Source of the DNA: Casuarius casuarius
Taxonomy: Eukaryota > Chordata > Aves > Casuariiformes > Casuariidae
Direction: 5' to 3'
Assembly (NCBI GenBank): GCA_003342895.1
Contig: PTFA01000271.1
Coordinates: 248,409 to 312,408 of the forward strand
DNA: 64,000 nucleotides
The notes beneath the pieces are model-generated. The model had not been told where the DNA came from, did no database searches, and worked only from the letters and a program-made list of their open reading frames with translations. Below are positions 1 to 12,600 of the stretch, piece after piece (within the stretch, counting starts at the first letter, position 1; each line of letters begins with the position of its first letter). The position numbers and the translations under genes are program-made.

Positions 1-726
1 TTTGCGAAATGGCGTTTGATGGGTCTCTAAGGCACCACAGTAATACAAGTAATTCCTACCAACATGGAGTGAGAAATGTATTCCTAACCCTTTCTGTGTT
101 TCTTTGCAAGTATTTTGGCACAATGATGTCCTGTATCTTCTTCTGGGTACTTCACTTGTTACCTAAGTTTTAGAAGTTGTAAGCTGACTAATTGTATTGC
201 ATGCACAGAGGCATTTCTCTTCTGGATAATGTGATTGTAATTACTTTTTTTAAAGTCTTTGGTATTTTAGTTAATTTATTTTTTTGTGAACACCTTTTCC
301 CCTTTGTTTGGAATGTGTGGTTTGCCATTTCAGAATTGATTTCGCTTTTGGCTTCCAAGACAATGTTATGAAATAGATTGCTACTACGCTGTGAAGTTCA
401 AGGTAAACATCAGAAAATGATTGTATTGGTGTTATAAATGTGAATGGAGTTGTAAAAAAAAACATTTTAGGTAACCTGTACCTGCTTTGCAACTGCTGGA
501 TGCAAAAGGTTGTGTCCCTATAGGCTACATTAGTAGCAGTATGGAGATTTCTGCTAGTGAGTGTTCAGTCCTCCTCCATAATGAGCTGTTATTTAGCTGT
601 ATGGGTGGTTCTGTCTGTTACTTATTCTGCCCTTGGCTTCTATAGAGACTGATCTGTGAGATGCGTGATTGCTAAAATCACAGCTATTTCTCATGTCATT
701 GCATCAACCGGTATGAAGGTATTTAG

Positions 727-727
727 N
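727..727. other. Ambiguous base (N)
   Basis: The only undetermined base in the window, showing an assembly ambiguity and not a sized gap. Confidence 0.99.
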
Positions 728-1390
728 GATAATGCATTATCAGTTTTAATTTCAGTACTGTAGGCCTAGTTGTAGCCATAGACTCTGATCTGTTCCCCAA
801 AAATTCAGATGTGTCTCTCAGTTTAAATCCCTATTCTTCAAGTCAATGCCTTCAGTAGAAATTAAGCTCATATTGAAAGTAAACCCTGGGCTTGGCTTCC
901 CTGAGACCTTCACACTGGTAAAATTTGGAGGTGTTCCTGGAAATAGGCTGGTTGATACTGGTTTTATGGCAAATTAAAGTGATGTCTGGCACATCAGGTT
1001 TTTGTATTTCTGTAAGCATCGCAATACTAAGCCTGATATTTGGGGCAATAGGAATAAGCACTCTGTCCAGGCAGGCAGGGTCAGGTGGTTGCTCCACTAT
1101 TAGCCTGTCTGTTACTGCCTCTGCATATCTTTGTGTTTGTCGTGAGACTATTTGGGGCACTGTCATAATGTGCCTGCAGTGAGTGCACGTGCAGATGCAA
1201 ATGGAGTCACACGCATAAGATGTACAATTGCCTATTCAAAAGTAACATTTGGCTTATGAGCAAAACAAGTATCTCTTGTTTTTTCTTTTTGCGTAGTGAT
1301 CTGTGCATTCATGCACGCTTTATTTGTACATACCAGTTCTGGAACAATTTTCTTATTGCTGTTTACTCAGGTAGACAGCAGGTAATAGCA

Positions 1391-1406
1391 TATAGCATAT
1401 GCTATA
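1391..1406. other. 16-bp perfect palindrome
   Basis: TATAGCATATGCTATA is identical to its reverse complement. It is probably fortuitous in AT-rich DNA. Confidence 0.6.
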
Positions 1407-3136
1407 CAGTCAGCTTCAAATTAGGGGGAACAATAGGTCTGTGTGCGTAAGTGATAAATAGTAAGACTTGTAACTCCTTGCTGAGTTTAGCAAACTCTGA
1501 GAACCCCTGTGGTCTGTGGCAGTTTAGAACATAGACTGTGTATTGCTGGTGGGAGATGGGGAACGTGACTTAATGTCAGTGAAATGGAGATGAGAGTTGG
1601 TCACAAGGCTGAAAATACCTAGGAAATGATGTGCTGGGAGGCATCAGCATCTTTTCATTCCTACACCAGGTCCCTTGCTGCTACTCTACGCCACTTTTCG
1701 GAGCACATCAGTGTCCCCAGGTCCGTTTTCCTCAGGTTCACTCCTATCGTGTGTCTTTGGAAAATTAATGTCTGTTGACCAGTGAAAATGAAGAACATGT
1801 GCTATTCCAGGATAAGTCCTATTGTTGACACTTACGTGCAAGCTGAAAGAATACTTTTGTCTGATTTAGTTTAATTCACCTGGGAAATGAATTAAGCAAA
1901 ACTGTGAAAATTCTCTTTTTTATTTTGTAATAGGAGCACTTCTCTAGGGTATTATTCAAGAATAGCTATAGCATTTTAAATCCACACTTTCCTTTATTCT
2001 GAAGTAACCTTCTCATGTAGACATACACTAAGCATCTGTTCTGGAAGCCCACAGTGCTTGTGTATCTCTGTAAAAGAGCCCTTTGGGCTGGTCTAGAAAT
2101 GATGGATTTGACAGAGTTCCTATTTGATGAAATTATTTGGTTTCTATCATACAGAAGTTCAGAGATGGAGATTATAATGATCTTAAAGTTGTACATGTGT
2201 AACTGTTTTAAGTGTTCACAGCTAGATATGTGTAGTTATGTGAAGGAAAGTCTTTGATTTCATGCAGGATTTTATTTTTTTATGGTCAGTTTGCATTAAA
2301 TATTTCAGAAATCTCCAAAAGCAAGCTCAGGTCTGGAGATTGCCTGTGTGTTGAGGTAGTTTGGCTAGTGAATAGTTGTTGGCCCTAGATGATGCTGACC
2401 CTAGGCTTGTAGAGCTGAGTATTCTGGAATTGCAGAATCTTGGCCAGTCTTCTAGGTCTTGAAACTTACCTTGGTTCTACCAGAGCACTACTGATATTGA
2501 ACAATGTTTGTGAAATCTGTTGATTTCAATGCATTAGCAAATTTAAGCAAAATAAGATTCTTCTGAATTTTCTTAAGCAGCTGTAATCATGATGGTAGAC
2601 AATTCTCTGAAGCAAAAGTTGGCTGTTGTATAGCAGTTTTCATCTGGAGATTTACAGGGTTGTGCAAAGAACATGAGGCTTAACTTCCTCTGCCTCCCAA
2701 ACCAAACAAAGGGAAGAGGAAGAATTTGTCTGAATTAAACACCATGAGCAACTGTGACAAGTTATAAACTCTAAGTCAGAGTGGGAAATGTTAACCAAGA
2801 ATTTTATGAAAGATTTTCCCTCTTTTTCTAGTTTTCTTGAATAACAGTGCATATGAAATACTGTTTTCTGCTTTATTATTTTCCCAGTTTAAAAGTAACA
2901 AAAGAATCCAGGTTCATAAGCAGAAATTTAAAGTTGTTGACTTTCAGAGCAAATGCTTTCAGCTTAAGAACTGTGTGAAGATCATTAGGTCATGTCCACT
3001 CAAAGACCAAGGAGTATTTCCGGAGGTATGTCTCAGTTCAGCGAACCGTTTAAGTGCACATTTAACTCTATGCATGCACCTCATCCCATTTTAAGATGAT
3101 CATGTGCTTGAATACTTAGAATCATTGTTTTAGATG

Positions 3137-3289
3137 AGTGGTTTTCAACCTTTTTAACATGTTTCATCCCTAAAATTCTTCCAGTTTTCTTTGTCCAGCA
3201 GATTTAAGAAAACTGATAGTAGGCTTACTTTCTGCTCAGTAGACCCCTTGGAGATACTCGCAGTTGTGAATTCCCAGTTGAAAAGCCCT
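3137..3289. mobile_element. hAT-like nonautonomous DNA transposon relic
   Basis: The left end (AGTGGTTTTCAACC) and right end (CAGTTGAAAAGCCC) form an imperfect terminal inverted repeat. The interior contains GTAGACCCCTTGGAGATACT-like text. This matches the remembered pattern of old Charlie/hAT-type elements (GTGGTTCTCAACC ... GACCCC ... GTTGAGAA). There is no coding capacity. The family assignment is from memory, and orientation cannot be set. Confidence 0.6.
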
Positions 3290-4194
3290 GTTCATTAAAG
3301 AAACTGAAATTCTACATGCTTCTTGTCTATGAGAATGATCTACTACTAGTGTTGTCAGCCCTCCTTCTCTAAACCAATCCACTTTTTTTCCTACAGCCCT
3401 TTCTGCTGCTTTCCAAAAGAAAAGTATTCCTTTTTTACTGGTCAGATGCTAGTTGTAGACATTTGAATCCAGATGGTACAGATATTATCAAAAGTTCAGC
3501 AGTCTCTGAAAGCTAGATAAGATTGCTCATGTGATAATAGTACACAAAGCTTTCAGTTGTATGAATAGATGTTTGCTTAAAAGACCTTTAAATAGATTCT
3601 TCCCCTTGGAGGAAAAGAGATATGTAGCTTTTAATAATAAAAATAGTGTTTCTTCCCTTAGCCTGAAATGGTGTGGAAGGAGGTAATCATGTTTTGTATG
3701 GCAAAGCATTTTTCTAAATGGCACGCTTATGCCTTTCTAGTATTGTGACTGCGATTGGCTGCTGGGCCTATTTGCATGTGCTAAATTGCAGTCCTGGAGA
3801 TCTGTGAAAACAACCTAGCAAAGCCAATCTCAGCTGGGAGCATGGAAGCTGCTGCTAATTTTGTGATGAGCCACCCACAGGCCCAGTGTGAGTCATTATC
3901 ATTGTTTTGTTTTCCAGAATTCGGCACTGAATGTTTCCAGGATCCAAATCTTGGATTATCTGTGGAATTGTATTTATTCCCTCATAGCTTTGTTTGTTTC
4001 AGATAAGTGGAAAGAATAGGAAAAATCCTGTTTTGAAAAAGATGAAATAATTAACTGTTCCCATATTAGTGTCCTCTTCCTGCTTTAATGTGCATTAGCA
4101 GCCTTTTGTTCACTTGAAAACTCACTTGTGCATAGCACAGCAATCACGCTGCTCAGTCCTAATCAGACTGCCTTGTGTTGCCGAAGGGATGGGT

Positions 4195-4300
4195 GGGCAA
4201 TAGTAAATACAGTGAGATGAAGTGACTTGACTGAAGTCATAGCTTGGCTCTGTCAGGGCTGTGGTGGGGAGTTTCTGCTCTCTGTTCTTTTTTGTGTCCT
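4195..4300 (-). mobile_element. Possible MIR-like SINE relic
   Basis: The segment GATGAAGTGACTTGACTGAA followed by a TCATAGC...CTCTGTCAGGGCTG pattern resembles the reverse complement of the MIR core (AAGTGACTTGCCCAAGGTCA...). The match is short, so confidence is low. Confidence 0.35.
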
Positions 4301-5868
4301 AGTAGTTTCTTAGCGACTCTTTTTATGAAAAAGTTACTGCTGTGCATGGGATCAACTGGGGCATCCTACTTCTTGTAGGTCAGGACTGTTTCCTCTGGGA
4401 AATGCACTAGCCATATCCCCAGGGGTGCAGGGCCTGATATCCACTTGCTGAGATAGCTGGTCCACTGGTGGATATGACAAAGGATTGAGAGAACAAGAAA
4501 ATCCCCTGTCTTGTGCTGTGGCCATGACAAATCTAGTCCCTTTAGTCCTGGTTTTCACTCCGTCTTCCAGAGTGTCTTCTCGAACAGGCTTCTTTGGTAC
4601 GCTAGTGACAGTCCTTCGCTATTAGATGCTTTCCCTTAGAGAGCACAGGATGCTCCGTAGTGCAAGAGTGTTATAGCCTGCTTCCTCACAGCACCCGACT
4701 GGTGGCCTGGCCAGGTGGGTCTGTCTGCGCACATGCCATTGCAGGCAGCTTGAGAGGATGCGCAGGTACTGGAGGGGCATCGATCATGCAACTGCACCCT
4801 GCAGGGAACATGGGAAGGGTACAGAGGAAAGGATGGGTCCATGGGGAAAAAGGCCCTGGAGCAGGAAAATGGATGTGTGTGGGCATGCAAAAGCATGGAG
4901 AAGTGTTTTAAATGCAAAGCTTGGACACACAGTGGGTGGAGAAGACACAGACAGTGTAGGAGGGCTACATGAACAAGAGGATGGAGTAAGGAGCTGAGAA
5001 TGCTAAGAAAGAGGGTTGGAGAAAGGGGAGCTTTTCATGAAACAGGGTCTTTAAAAAAATCTAGCAAAAAATGCTGTGCTTTTTTGTGGGTAAAAGCTCC
5101 TAGCTCTGCTCCATGCTCTGCCTTAGTCTAGTGACTTTTCAGGATAGAGAACTTTGCTGGGAGCAATCTAAGGTATTTTGGAAGAGAGGGACAGGCCACA
5201 GCAGGCTTGTGTGCAGAGCTTGGGGTGGATCTGCACACGATTAAACAAACCAAACTGGAAAAGCACAAGGATCAAAAGTGTGTCAATAATATTGCCACAT
5301 TGGCAATACTCTAGTGTTTCTAGGATGTTAATGAGTTCAGAAATGACCCCTGGAAAAGTGTGTCCAAGTCCTCTGTGCTGCAAATTCCTTCTCAAGTTCT
5401 GGATTTCCTCTTTTGTCACAGTGTGATACAAAAAGCAAACAGAATTATAACAATTACACTGCTGATGGGATGCTGGCAGCCAATGTGCTGCTGCTGTTTT
5501 CCTGGATTCCTGTGCCTGACTGACTGCCATTGCTTAGCTTCATCCTTGGTCATTTTTTTGCTGGTGGAGACAGCAGCTTTTTGTTTTGTGTATGTACAGC
5601 CCCGACACAACAGGCTCTGGTCTCACAGCAGCATGTGGACCATGAGCTTCTATAAACAAAATCCAACAGCAGTCACAGCATGTGTAAGTGGGTCCGACTC
5701 CAAGTGAAATTGCAGCAGCAGAAATTCAAGTGAAGCCTGTAATAGTTTGGGGGCAGCTTCCTATGTCCTAGTGCACAGTGCTAACCTTGCTCACAGCTCT
5801 GTGTGCCCAGGCCCTTTACTTACCCACTTATTGAGTTTAGAAATAGCATAGCCATATTCCAGTTGTGG

Positions 5869-5903
5869 TATTGGTGGGGCTAATTGTATTGGTGGGCTAA
5901 TTT
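5869..5903. repeat. Two-copy direct repeat, 18-bp period
   Basis: TATTGGTGGGGCTAATTG is followed by a near-identical copy lacking one G. It is a small tandem duplication. Confidence 0.85.
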
Positions 5904-7569
5904 CCACAGGCATTTTTATTCTGTGTAGGCAGGGTGTAATCTTTGTAAATATTTGGTCAGTTGCTCAGACAAATATGTATATAAATATTCAAGCATGGCT
6001 AAACTTCCCACTGCTATTATCTCAGATGACTCGGATTTACCTTTTATGGATAAGACAAAGAAACTCAGTTTGCTTTTTCCTCTGTTTCTGAGTTTGCTGG
6101 AGTTTCTGTGACGAGTCCTTTACTAGTCTTACCCTTAACCTGAAGAGACATCTCTTTGGAAATATAATTCATGTTCCCCAGCAGTTTACAGACTGTTCAG
6201 TAAGTGAAATGCTCCTTCCCTGCCTCCACCTATCCTAGTAAATGGCTGACATACATCTTACAACATCTTGCTAGAGATCTGCTACTGCTCTGCAGCTCCT
6301 TCACAGCGTCTTGGCCGAGAAGGTGGCATGTCTGTGGGTTTTTTTAGCTTTTCTGAGTTTAGTAAAGGTGAATTAGAACAATTCCTTCAGACAATATGTC
6401 AAGCATGAATAAGAAGTACCATTAAGTCGGAGCATGTCCTTTTTTGCTGATAAACTTTTGTGAATGAATATTGCACTTGTTTGGCATTCCTGTCAAGCGA
6501 TGGGGCTTGCTCAGAGCACTCCTGTGAGAGCCTCCTTCCTGCACATGCACAGCTCCAGCCCTTTGGGTCAATACCTCTCTGTCTAGCATGATGGCTGGCA
6601 AGGTGAACTTTCCTCTTAACGTGAGATCTTCCAACCTCCCAGAGAAGGTCAGGAAACTTCATTTCTAAATGATATTCTGCTAAATATTTATAAATAATAA
6701 ATATATAATAGCAATAAATATTTATGTACATACACAACATCCATCTTGTGTAGATCCACAGAACTTGTTTGCTATGCAGAGCATCTGAGGATCCTTGTCA
6801 TAGACCAGAATCCACTGTGCTAGGGTCTGCACGGACACAAGGTGTCCCCGCACTGTGGGGAGAGATCATCATCTAAGTATATGCTCACTGAGGAAAAGGC
6901 ATTTTAATATGAAAATTCTGTTTGAACAAGGCCTGAAACAGACAGCAGACCTGGCAGGACTCAGAGAAATGCCGAGTCCTGAAGTGTGTTGGAAAGGCAG
7001 GTGTGTGTCTGACTCCCCTCTACAGCAAGGAGGAAGGGCTGTGTGCATCCCCTTGCTCAGCCTGCAGGTGCCCGTTCTGTTTCTCTGTCCCCCCATTCAC
7101 TTGGGTGAGCTCCAAACTTTTTGCAAATCTCAACTCAGAGCCCACCAGCCTTTCCCTGCTACTGCTTTGCTCCCTGGCTGCAGAAGGGGACACACTGCTG
7201 CGGAGGGGAGAAAGGCAGAGTGTCTCTCTATTATTTATGGGAATCTTCATTTGGCTGGTAAAAAGCTGCTGGGATTAAATGTTAGAGAGGAAAGATGAAG
7301 TGCTTGCTAACAAGTGAGCACATTGCCCCCACTAACTGAAAAGAGACAGTCTTCTGTTATAGCTCTTTTATATCTTCTTTTTAGGTCTTGAGCAAACACA
7401 TCTTAATCCCAATTTCAGCTTTGTTTTGTCCACAGCATTGTTGGGTTACAGAGCCAGATCATCCCTGGGTTTAATATAGACTGGAGAGAATTATTTGGCA
7501 GAAAAGAAACATCTTTGAAACAGGCCAGCATAAAACCATATGGAGGCAACACCAATTATTAGAAAAATA

Positions 7570-8160
7570 TGAGAGCAATTGTATTGGGCCAGAACAAAGT
7601 GTCCATCTAGCCCTGTATTCTTGCTTCACCCACCTTAAACAGATACTCAGGAAAGAGTAAGAAAATAACTATGATATGCCCCCCAAATGTCCCTCAGATG
7701 CTCTCCCAGCTTCTAGCTATCTTCAGCATACGAAACTTTCTGAGCCAGAGACAGTTCTGAGTATTTAGTAATTCTCAGTGGATTTCTTTTCCATGTAATC
7801 TCTTGAGTTCACATAAATTTTTAGCATCATAGTGTCCTGTGGGAAAGGATTTCCACAGATCTGTTACCTGTAGCATGAAGAACCACCTCTTCTTTGTTTT
7901 GAACTTGGTTTCTATTAGCTTAGTTTGATGCCTCCCTGAGATCTAGTAGTGGAAAAGCTAATGAATGATTGATGCTGTCCTCCTCCCCTGGCCACTTGTG
8001 ATTTGATGGACCTCAAGCATATCCCTCCTAAGCTATCTTTTCCAGGCCGAAGAGTCTTTGATCTTCTTCAAAGATCTTGACTTTCCCAATTCTTCGTTGC
8101 CATTTCCAATTCTGGTAATTCAAGTGTTTATTGCAATGAAAGGATCAGAACAGCATGTGT
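7570..8160 (-). mobile_element. CR1 LINE relic (3' end)
   Basis: Read on the + strand this is the reverse complement of a CR1 3' end. Signature segments are GGGCCAGAACAAAGTGTCCA near 7590, GATTTCCACAGATCTGTTAC near 7850, and the block from 7890 containing a Cys/Leu-rich reverse-transcriptase-derived tail. It resembles older archosaur/turtle CR1 subfamilies more than the young chicken ones. It is heavily diverged with indels and encodes no intact frame. Confidence 0.8.
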
Positions 8161-9504
8161 AAGCTATAGCATGAAAGTTCAGAGAAGAATGACCTGAAAC
8201 CTCCTCTTTTGCCTCCCTTGCAAATGATTTTCTGATTCTTGTGCATGGAAGGTACTACTGGATTTACTGGTGACTCTGGTTAGTGTTGTTCCCTGTGACT
8301 TCTCCCATCTCTGTCGCTGTCAGGTGCATGCTGAGCTCTCTAACAGAAAGGCTGAGCTAGAGCTGAGGGGGAAGTGGTTGCACTGTCAAACAGCCAAACT
8401 CTGCATTACACTTCCATCAAAGTCACTCTGCTCAAGCAGATATCGTACAAACCAGTTTGCTAACATGGAGGGGAACTGAATCCTAGATAAATCCAAATCC
8501 TAGTGATTGCCTAAGTTCAGTGTGGCCTCTAGAACAAGAAGTCTCTCTTGAAAGAGTAGGAAGAACTAAGCCAGACTGGCCCTCATGGCATCCCATGATC
8601 TTTCCTTCTGTAGCACTTACCATCCTCACCTGTCAGTACCTGCTGCCAAAAGCAGCTCTTCCATTTATTTCCTGGAGCTGTAGATAGGCATTTTGGCCTC
8701 GTATCTTACCGGTTCCCCCTCACTCCTTCGTTCCTTCACTTGCTTCAAGCACCAAGACGAGGCTTTTTTTTTTTTCTTCTTTTCAGTTTCCTGCTTCCAT
8801 CTACAGGGGCTCACAAACTGTGGGGTCAGTTCAGGTGGAGAGGTGGTAGTTGTGGTATGGGAACAAGGAGGAGTGTGGCAGGAAGGAGAGCAGGATAGTG
8901 AAGCAGCTATTAAGGCCAAATAGTGTGTATCTGTAGCTGTCAGTCTCTACAAGCCTGTAATTAAACTGGTATCTCAAGCCATGTGTGGACACAGCCTTAG
9001 TCAGCTCTTTAGCCAAGTCAGGAGGTGAGGATGACCATGCTGAAAGGTCTGTGTGTGATGAAGCGTGGGAGATCACCTTGAGACACACTTGTGTTTTTTG
9101 GATGCTTTCAACTCGATTGTGCCTGACAAGCTGCGGTGGAGGTTGGCTGCCCATGGCCCAGAGCAAGAGCCAGGGGAGTCGGTTCAGTGCTGAGCCATGC
9201 GCAGAACCGTGGGAAAAGGGAGATGCTGCCCCTCCTGCCCACCCCAGTGCAGATCTCTGCAGCTGACCTGGGCCTCCCCCGCAGCCAGGGGAGAGGAACC
9301 AGAGCATCTGGGGCACAACTGACCTCCTTTATTGTCTGCACCTTCAGCATGATGAGATGAACTGCAGCTTAAGCCCCACAGATTGTATCGACAAGATCTG
9401 CACCAACTCTAGGAGAAACTAGGAAGATTTGCCCAGTCTGACGTTTAGGCTTTGGGTGTCTACAGGTAATTACACCGTGGGTGTCACCATCCCTCCTCCT
9501 GCCT
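8161..9504. other. Intergenic DNA, no gene recognised
   Basis: Contains a poly-T run and overlapping short frames on both strands near 8831..9360 caused by a locally GC-richer patch. No recognised domain or repeat. Confidence 0.5.
8764..8775 (+). repeat. Poly-T run (12)
   Basis: Twelve consecutive T followed by CTTCTTTTCAG, a pyrimidine tract ending in CAG. It looks like a splice acceptor, but no supporting exon is recognised downstream. Confidence 0.85.
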
Positions 9505-9605
9505 TTTGTGCCCCACCTGTTACATGGAGACACTAATGCCCACTTTGCAAGGCAGCTGTGAGACTAACTAAGGACCTGTATGGACCATTGAAGAACTGTA
9601 AGTTT
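9505..9605 (+). mobile_element. MIR-like SINE relic (3' part)
   Basis: The order of motifs follows the MIR/L2 tail: CTGTTACATGGAGACACTAA, then GGCAGCTGTGAGACTAACTA, then TTGAAGAACTGTAAGT. The relic is old and diverged. The shared MIR/L2 tail does not allow the two families to be separated by eye. Confidence 0.5.
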
Positions 9606-12600
9606 CAAAGTAGTTTAATGTTGCTCTGAGTCTGGTCACTAGACCTGGGTGAAAGAGTTAGGATTTTAGGTATTTAGAAGAAAATACACTGTGAGAATTT
9701 TAAAGTATGGATAAGATTTACATTCTTGCTTTAAGAAGCATTTGAGAATCCTGATCATTCAGTAGGCTCCCATTAAAAGCCCATGCACTATAAATTTCTC
9801 GCATAAAAGTATTTAAAGTTCAGTAGGAATGCAGCTTACGAGGGAGAATATGTTGGCTGCGTGTTAGGCAGAAATAGAAGAAGGCAATTGCTTTGTAAGG
9901 GTTAAGTACGACCTGTAAGCCAAGTCCTTCAAGGGTTAGAAAGTGGCCAGCCAACAGCTGTGACATAGCAGTGATGGATTTGTGGATAATGAATGCACTG
10001 TCCTTCTGTCTCTCTCAGAGGCTCTTGCTCACTGAAGGTTTCTAACAGCGAGTCAGTAACAGCACTGATTTTAAAGGGCTCAGTTATGGCTTCTGCATGA
10101 AGGCAGAGTCGTTTACACCACTTAGTATTAATGGAGACATTTTAGGAGGTAGATTTTGGAGAAACAGAGCTTTCTTGGGGCTTACATATCCTCTCTGCAT
10201 CACCTGCAGCAGTCTGCTAATGCATAGGCAAAGTGGGCTGTGACCTCAATCAGCTAGTTAATTTTAAGCCCGTGCTTAAGTGATTTGCTAAAACTGTGCT
10301 TATTCAGAGAAGGAAAGCTGACTGTATTTTCATTGCTCAAGCTAGGTGAATTATAACATGCAAATGATTTTAATAGTGAAAGAATAAATTACACTTTTAA
10401 ACAATTATTTAAATTTCCATAAAGCATATTAGTAGTACAGTAAGGATGTCAGATGGTAGATAGTCATATTTATACTTCGGTAATAGCCTCTTCAAAGTTA
10501 CTTGAAACATTCTATTGTGCATTTACATTTTTATCTCTGTATTTTTAAGATGAGAGGAGCTCATTAAACCAAAGCCTTTCTATGGCTTGTGTCAACAAAA
10601 ATGTTCTTTTAAACATTCAGAAGGTTTGGTTACAAAAGCCTGGGAAAGATAGGGAAGAAATTGTTTTCCTTTCGTATTCAGTATATTCTTCGTTCTTTTG
10701 CTTTTTGATGACTAAACTGTTCTGTATTCAAAATTAAAAACTGTTGATTGGAAATTCTTGCAAGAGTAACACAAATGGGGCTTGATTTTGGAAAGTGCAT
10801 TCATAATTGTTTGCCTAATTTGTGTGTGCAATTAGCATGATTGCCACTGGAAGTGGCTATCTGAGAACAGTTTTGGAGATTTCTCTCCTTTTCTGATCTG
10901 TTTTTTCTCTCTTCTTCTTAAGATGCCAGCTTCTGTGATGTCTAAATATTATTCATGGAAGTTTAGTTTGGTAATAAGTGTATTGATCTCCTTTCATCTC
11001 TTAGCTCTCCATTTTCAGACGTTTGTCGAAAGGCTGAGGGTGATTATTTCCTTTTGCTTCCTTCTCAAGTCTACTTGGTGCAATGTAAGAGAGGTACTTT
11101 CATCTAAGTGGTTGGTCTTGCTGTTTAGAGACTCAGACCCCATTGGGGTCTCTCTAGATTTTAAATGTCTGTGGTAGCATTTAAGCACCTTCCTGACATG
11201 CATGAAGGAACATGACACTCATCTGTCAAGAGTAGTTTGTTCTCCCTTCCTCATCCTTTCCTGAGTAGACCTGTGCATGCAGGGGGCATTTATTGGTGTC
11301 AAGATTATATTTTTTTGTTTTGTTTTATTTTAAATATCTGATGAATTTAAAATGAAAGACAGAAGCTTCTCTAGAGTATTGTTCTCTCCAGAGAGGCTGA
11401 GAAACCTTGCTCAAGTTAGAGATTTGCAGGGCACATTCAATCTTTGAATTGACTTGGAGGTTGTTCTCATAGTAACAGGGTACCAAGGTTGCAATTTCTC
11501 AGTGGCTTCACTCCAGTGTAGGTGAGGGCTGCCACAGAGAGGGACAGGCCTGCACTCCCGCCATCTCTGGCCACAAACTCATATTCCCTCTCTATGCTGA
11601 TGCTAGTGCTGTGTGGCTGGATAGTAAGCCAGAGCAGGAAACTCACCTTTTTTCTTATTATAATTTAATAAAGTTAATTTTCAATCAGATCAGTTCCCTT
11701 AGCTGAATCATCATGTGGCCACACAAGTGCCGCTACCACCAGGAGGGAAGCTGCAGGCAAGTTGTAGCAGGAGGTGGGGAGAGGAAGGGGTGGAATTGCC
11801 CCTTTTATCAGCCACCCTCTCTTACCTTGGTTTAAAGTGATGTGGTACTGTACTCCTCCTGGTGACGTTCACATTGGATTCATTTTTCCTAAAATTTCCT
11901 CCATCCTGAGATACAGCTAAGTCAGTTCTAGAGATTACGTGCCCCTTTCAGTTTGGGATGTGACTCAGACTCGTAGTTACAGAGGTGGGAGAGCCATTAC
12001 AGTGCTGCGGAAGACAAATATCCTCTGGATCATTAATTGTGCAATAGGGAGCACACTGGCTGATTGCTTATTGGCTGTGGTCTTTCATTAAGAGAAAACT
12101 CAATTTTCCCAATATCGACAGCTGTCTGATGAAGGGGCTGTGCTATGCAGCAGGCATGGGAATGCTGAAAGCAAACACCCAGATAGAGCCACACATCAGG
12201 AGGGATACCAGAAATGCATTTTCTTTTTTTTCCTTCTGGTCTATGCTCTTTCTTCTTGTTGAGAAGAAATAATTTCTAGGGATGAGACATTAAATACACC
12301 AATCCTGGCCTGCCTGCTAGCTAGGAAATGCTGAGACATTAATGTGCTTTAAATGGGGCAGCTGGTTTTTGCTGGTCCTTGCTCATTCCTGGCTTGGGTT
12401 GGGACTGATCTAATTATAGAAATGTATTACTATTGCCAAAGAGTCCTCGAAGCCAGACAAGACCTTTGTTTTTGTCCTGGCTAGTCCTTCTGATCCTTCC
12501 CAAAGCACACACATTGTTTGTGCTGTGAGGAAAAACTGTGGAGAGAAACAACAGAGCATGCTTTGCCAGAGAGCATCAGTTCCTGCTTGCCCTAGCAGTG

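Larger units (their letters stand above)
1..3136. other. Intergenic or distal 3' UTR sequence, no gene recognised
   Basis: AT-rich DNA with only short ORFs (up to about 100 codons) that match nothing I recognise. In mammals MB21D2 lies upstream of FGF12 in the same orientation, so part of its 3' UTR could lie here. Nothing in the sequence proves this. Confidence 0.5.
3290..7569. other. Intergenic DNA, no gene recognised
   Basis: Holds a possible MIR relic, a small tandem duplication near 5869, and an octamer-containing block (ATTTGCAT at 3770..3777 beside an inverted CCAAT at about 3754) that resembles conserved noncoding sequence. The longest open frame here, 120 codons antisense at 5168..5530, matches no family I know. 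Confidence 0.5.

Noticed and set aside
1..3000. MB21D2 coding exon
   Set aside because: Its large final coding exon would give a long, clear open frame; none is present. A 3' UTR cannot be excluded.
5168..5530. 120-codon antisense frame with a plausible-looking Glu/Leu-rich segment
   Set aside because: No family recognised, and overlapping frames on the other strand are nearly as long.
8764..8786. Poly-T tract ending in TTTTCAG as a splice acceptor
   Set aside because: No exon-like open sequence or paired donor is recognisable downstream, and the tract is intergenic.
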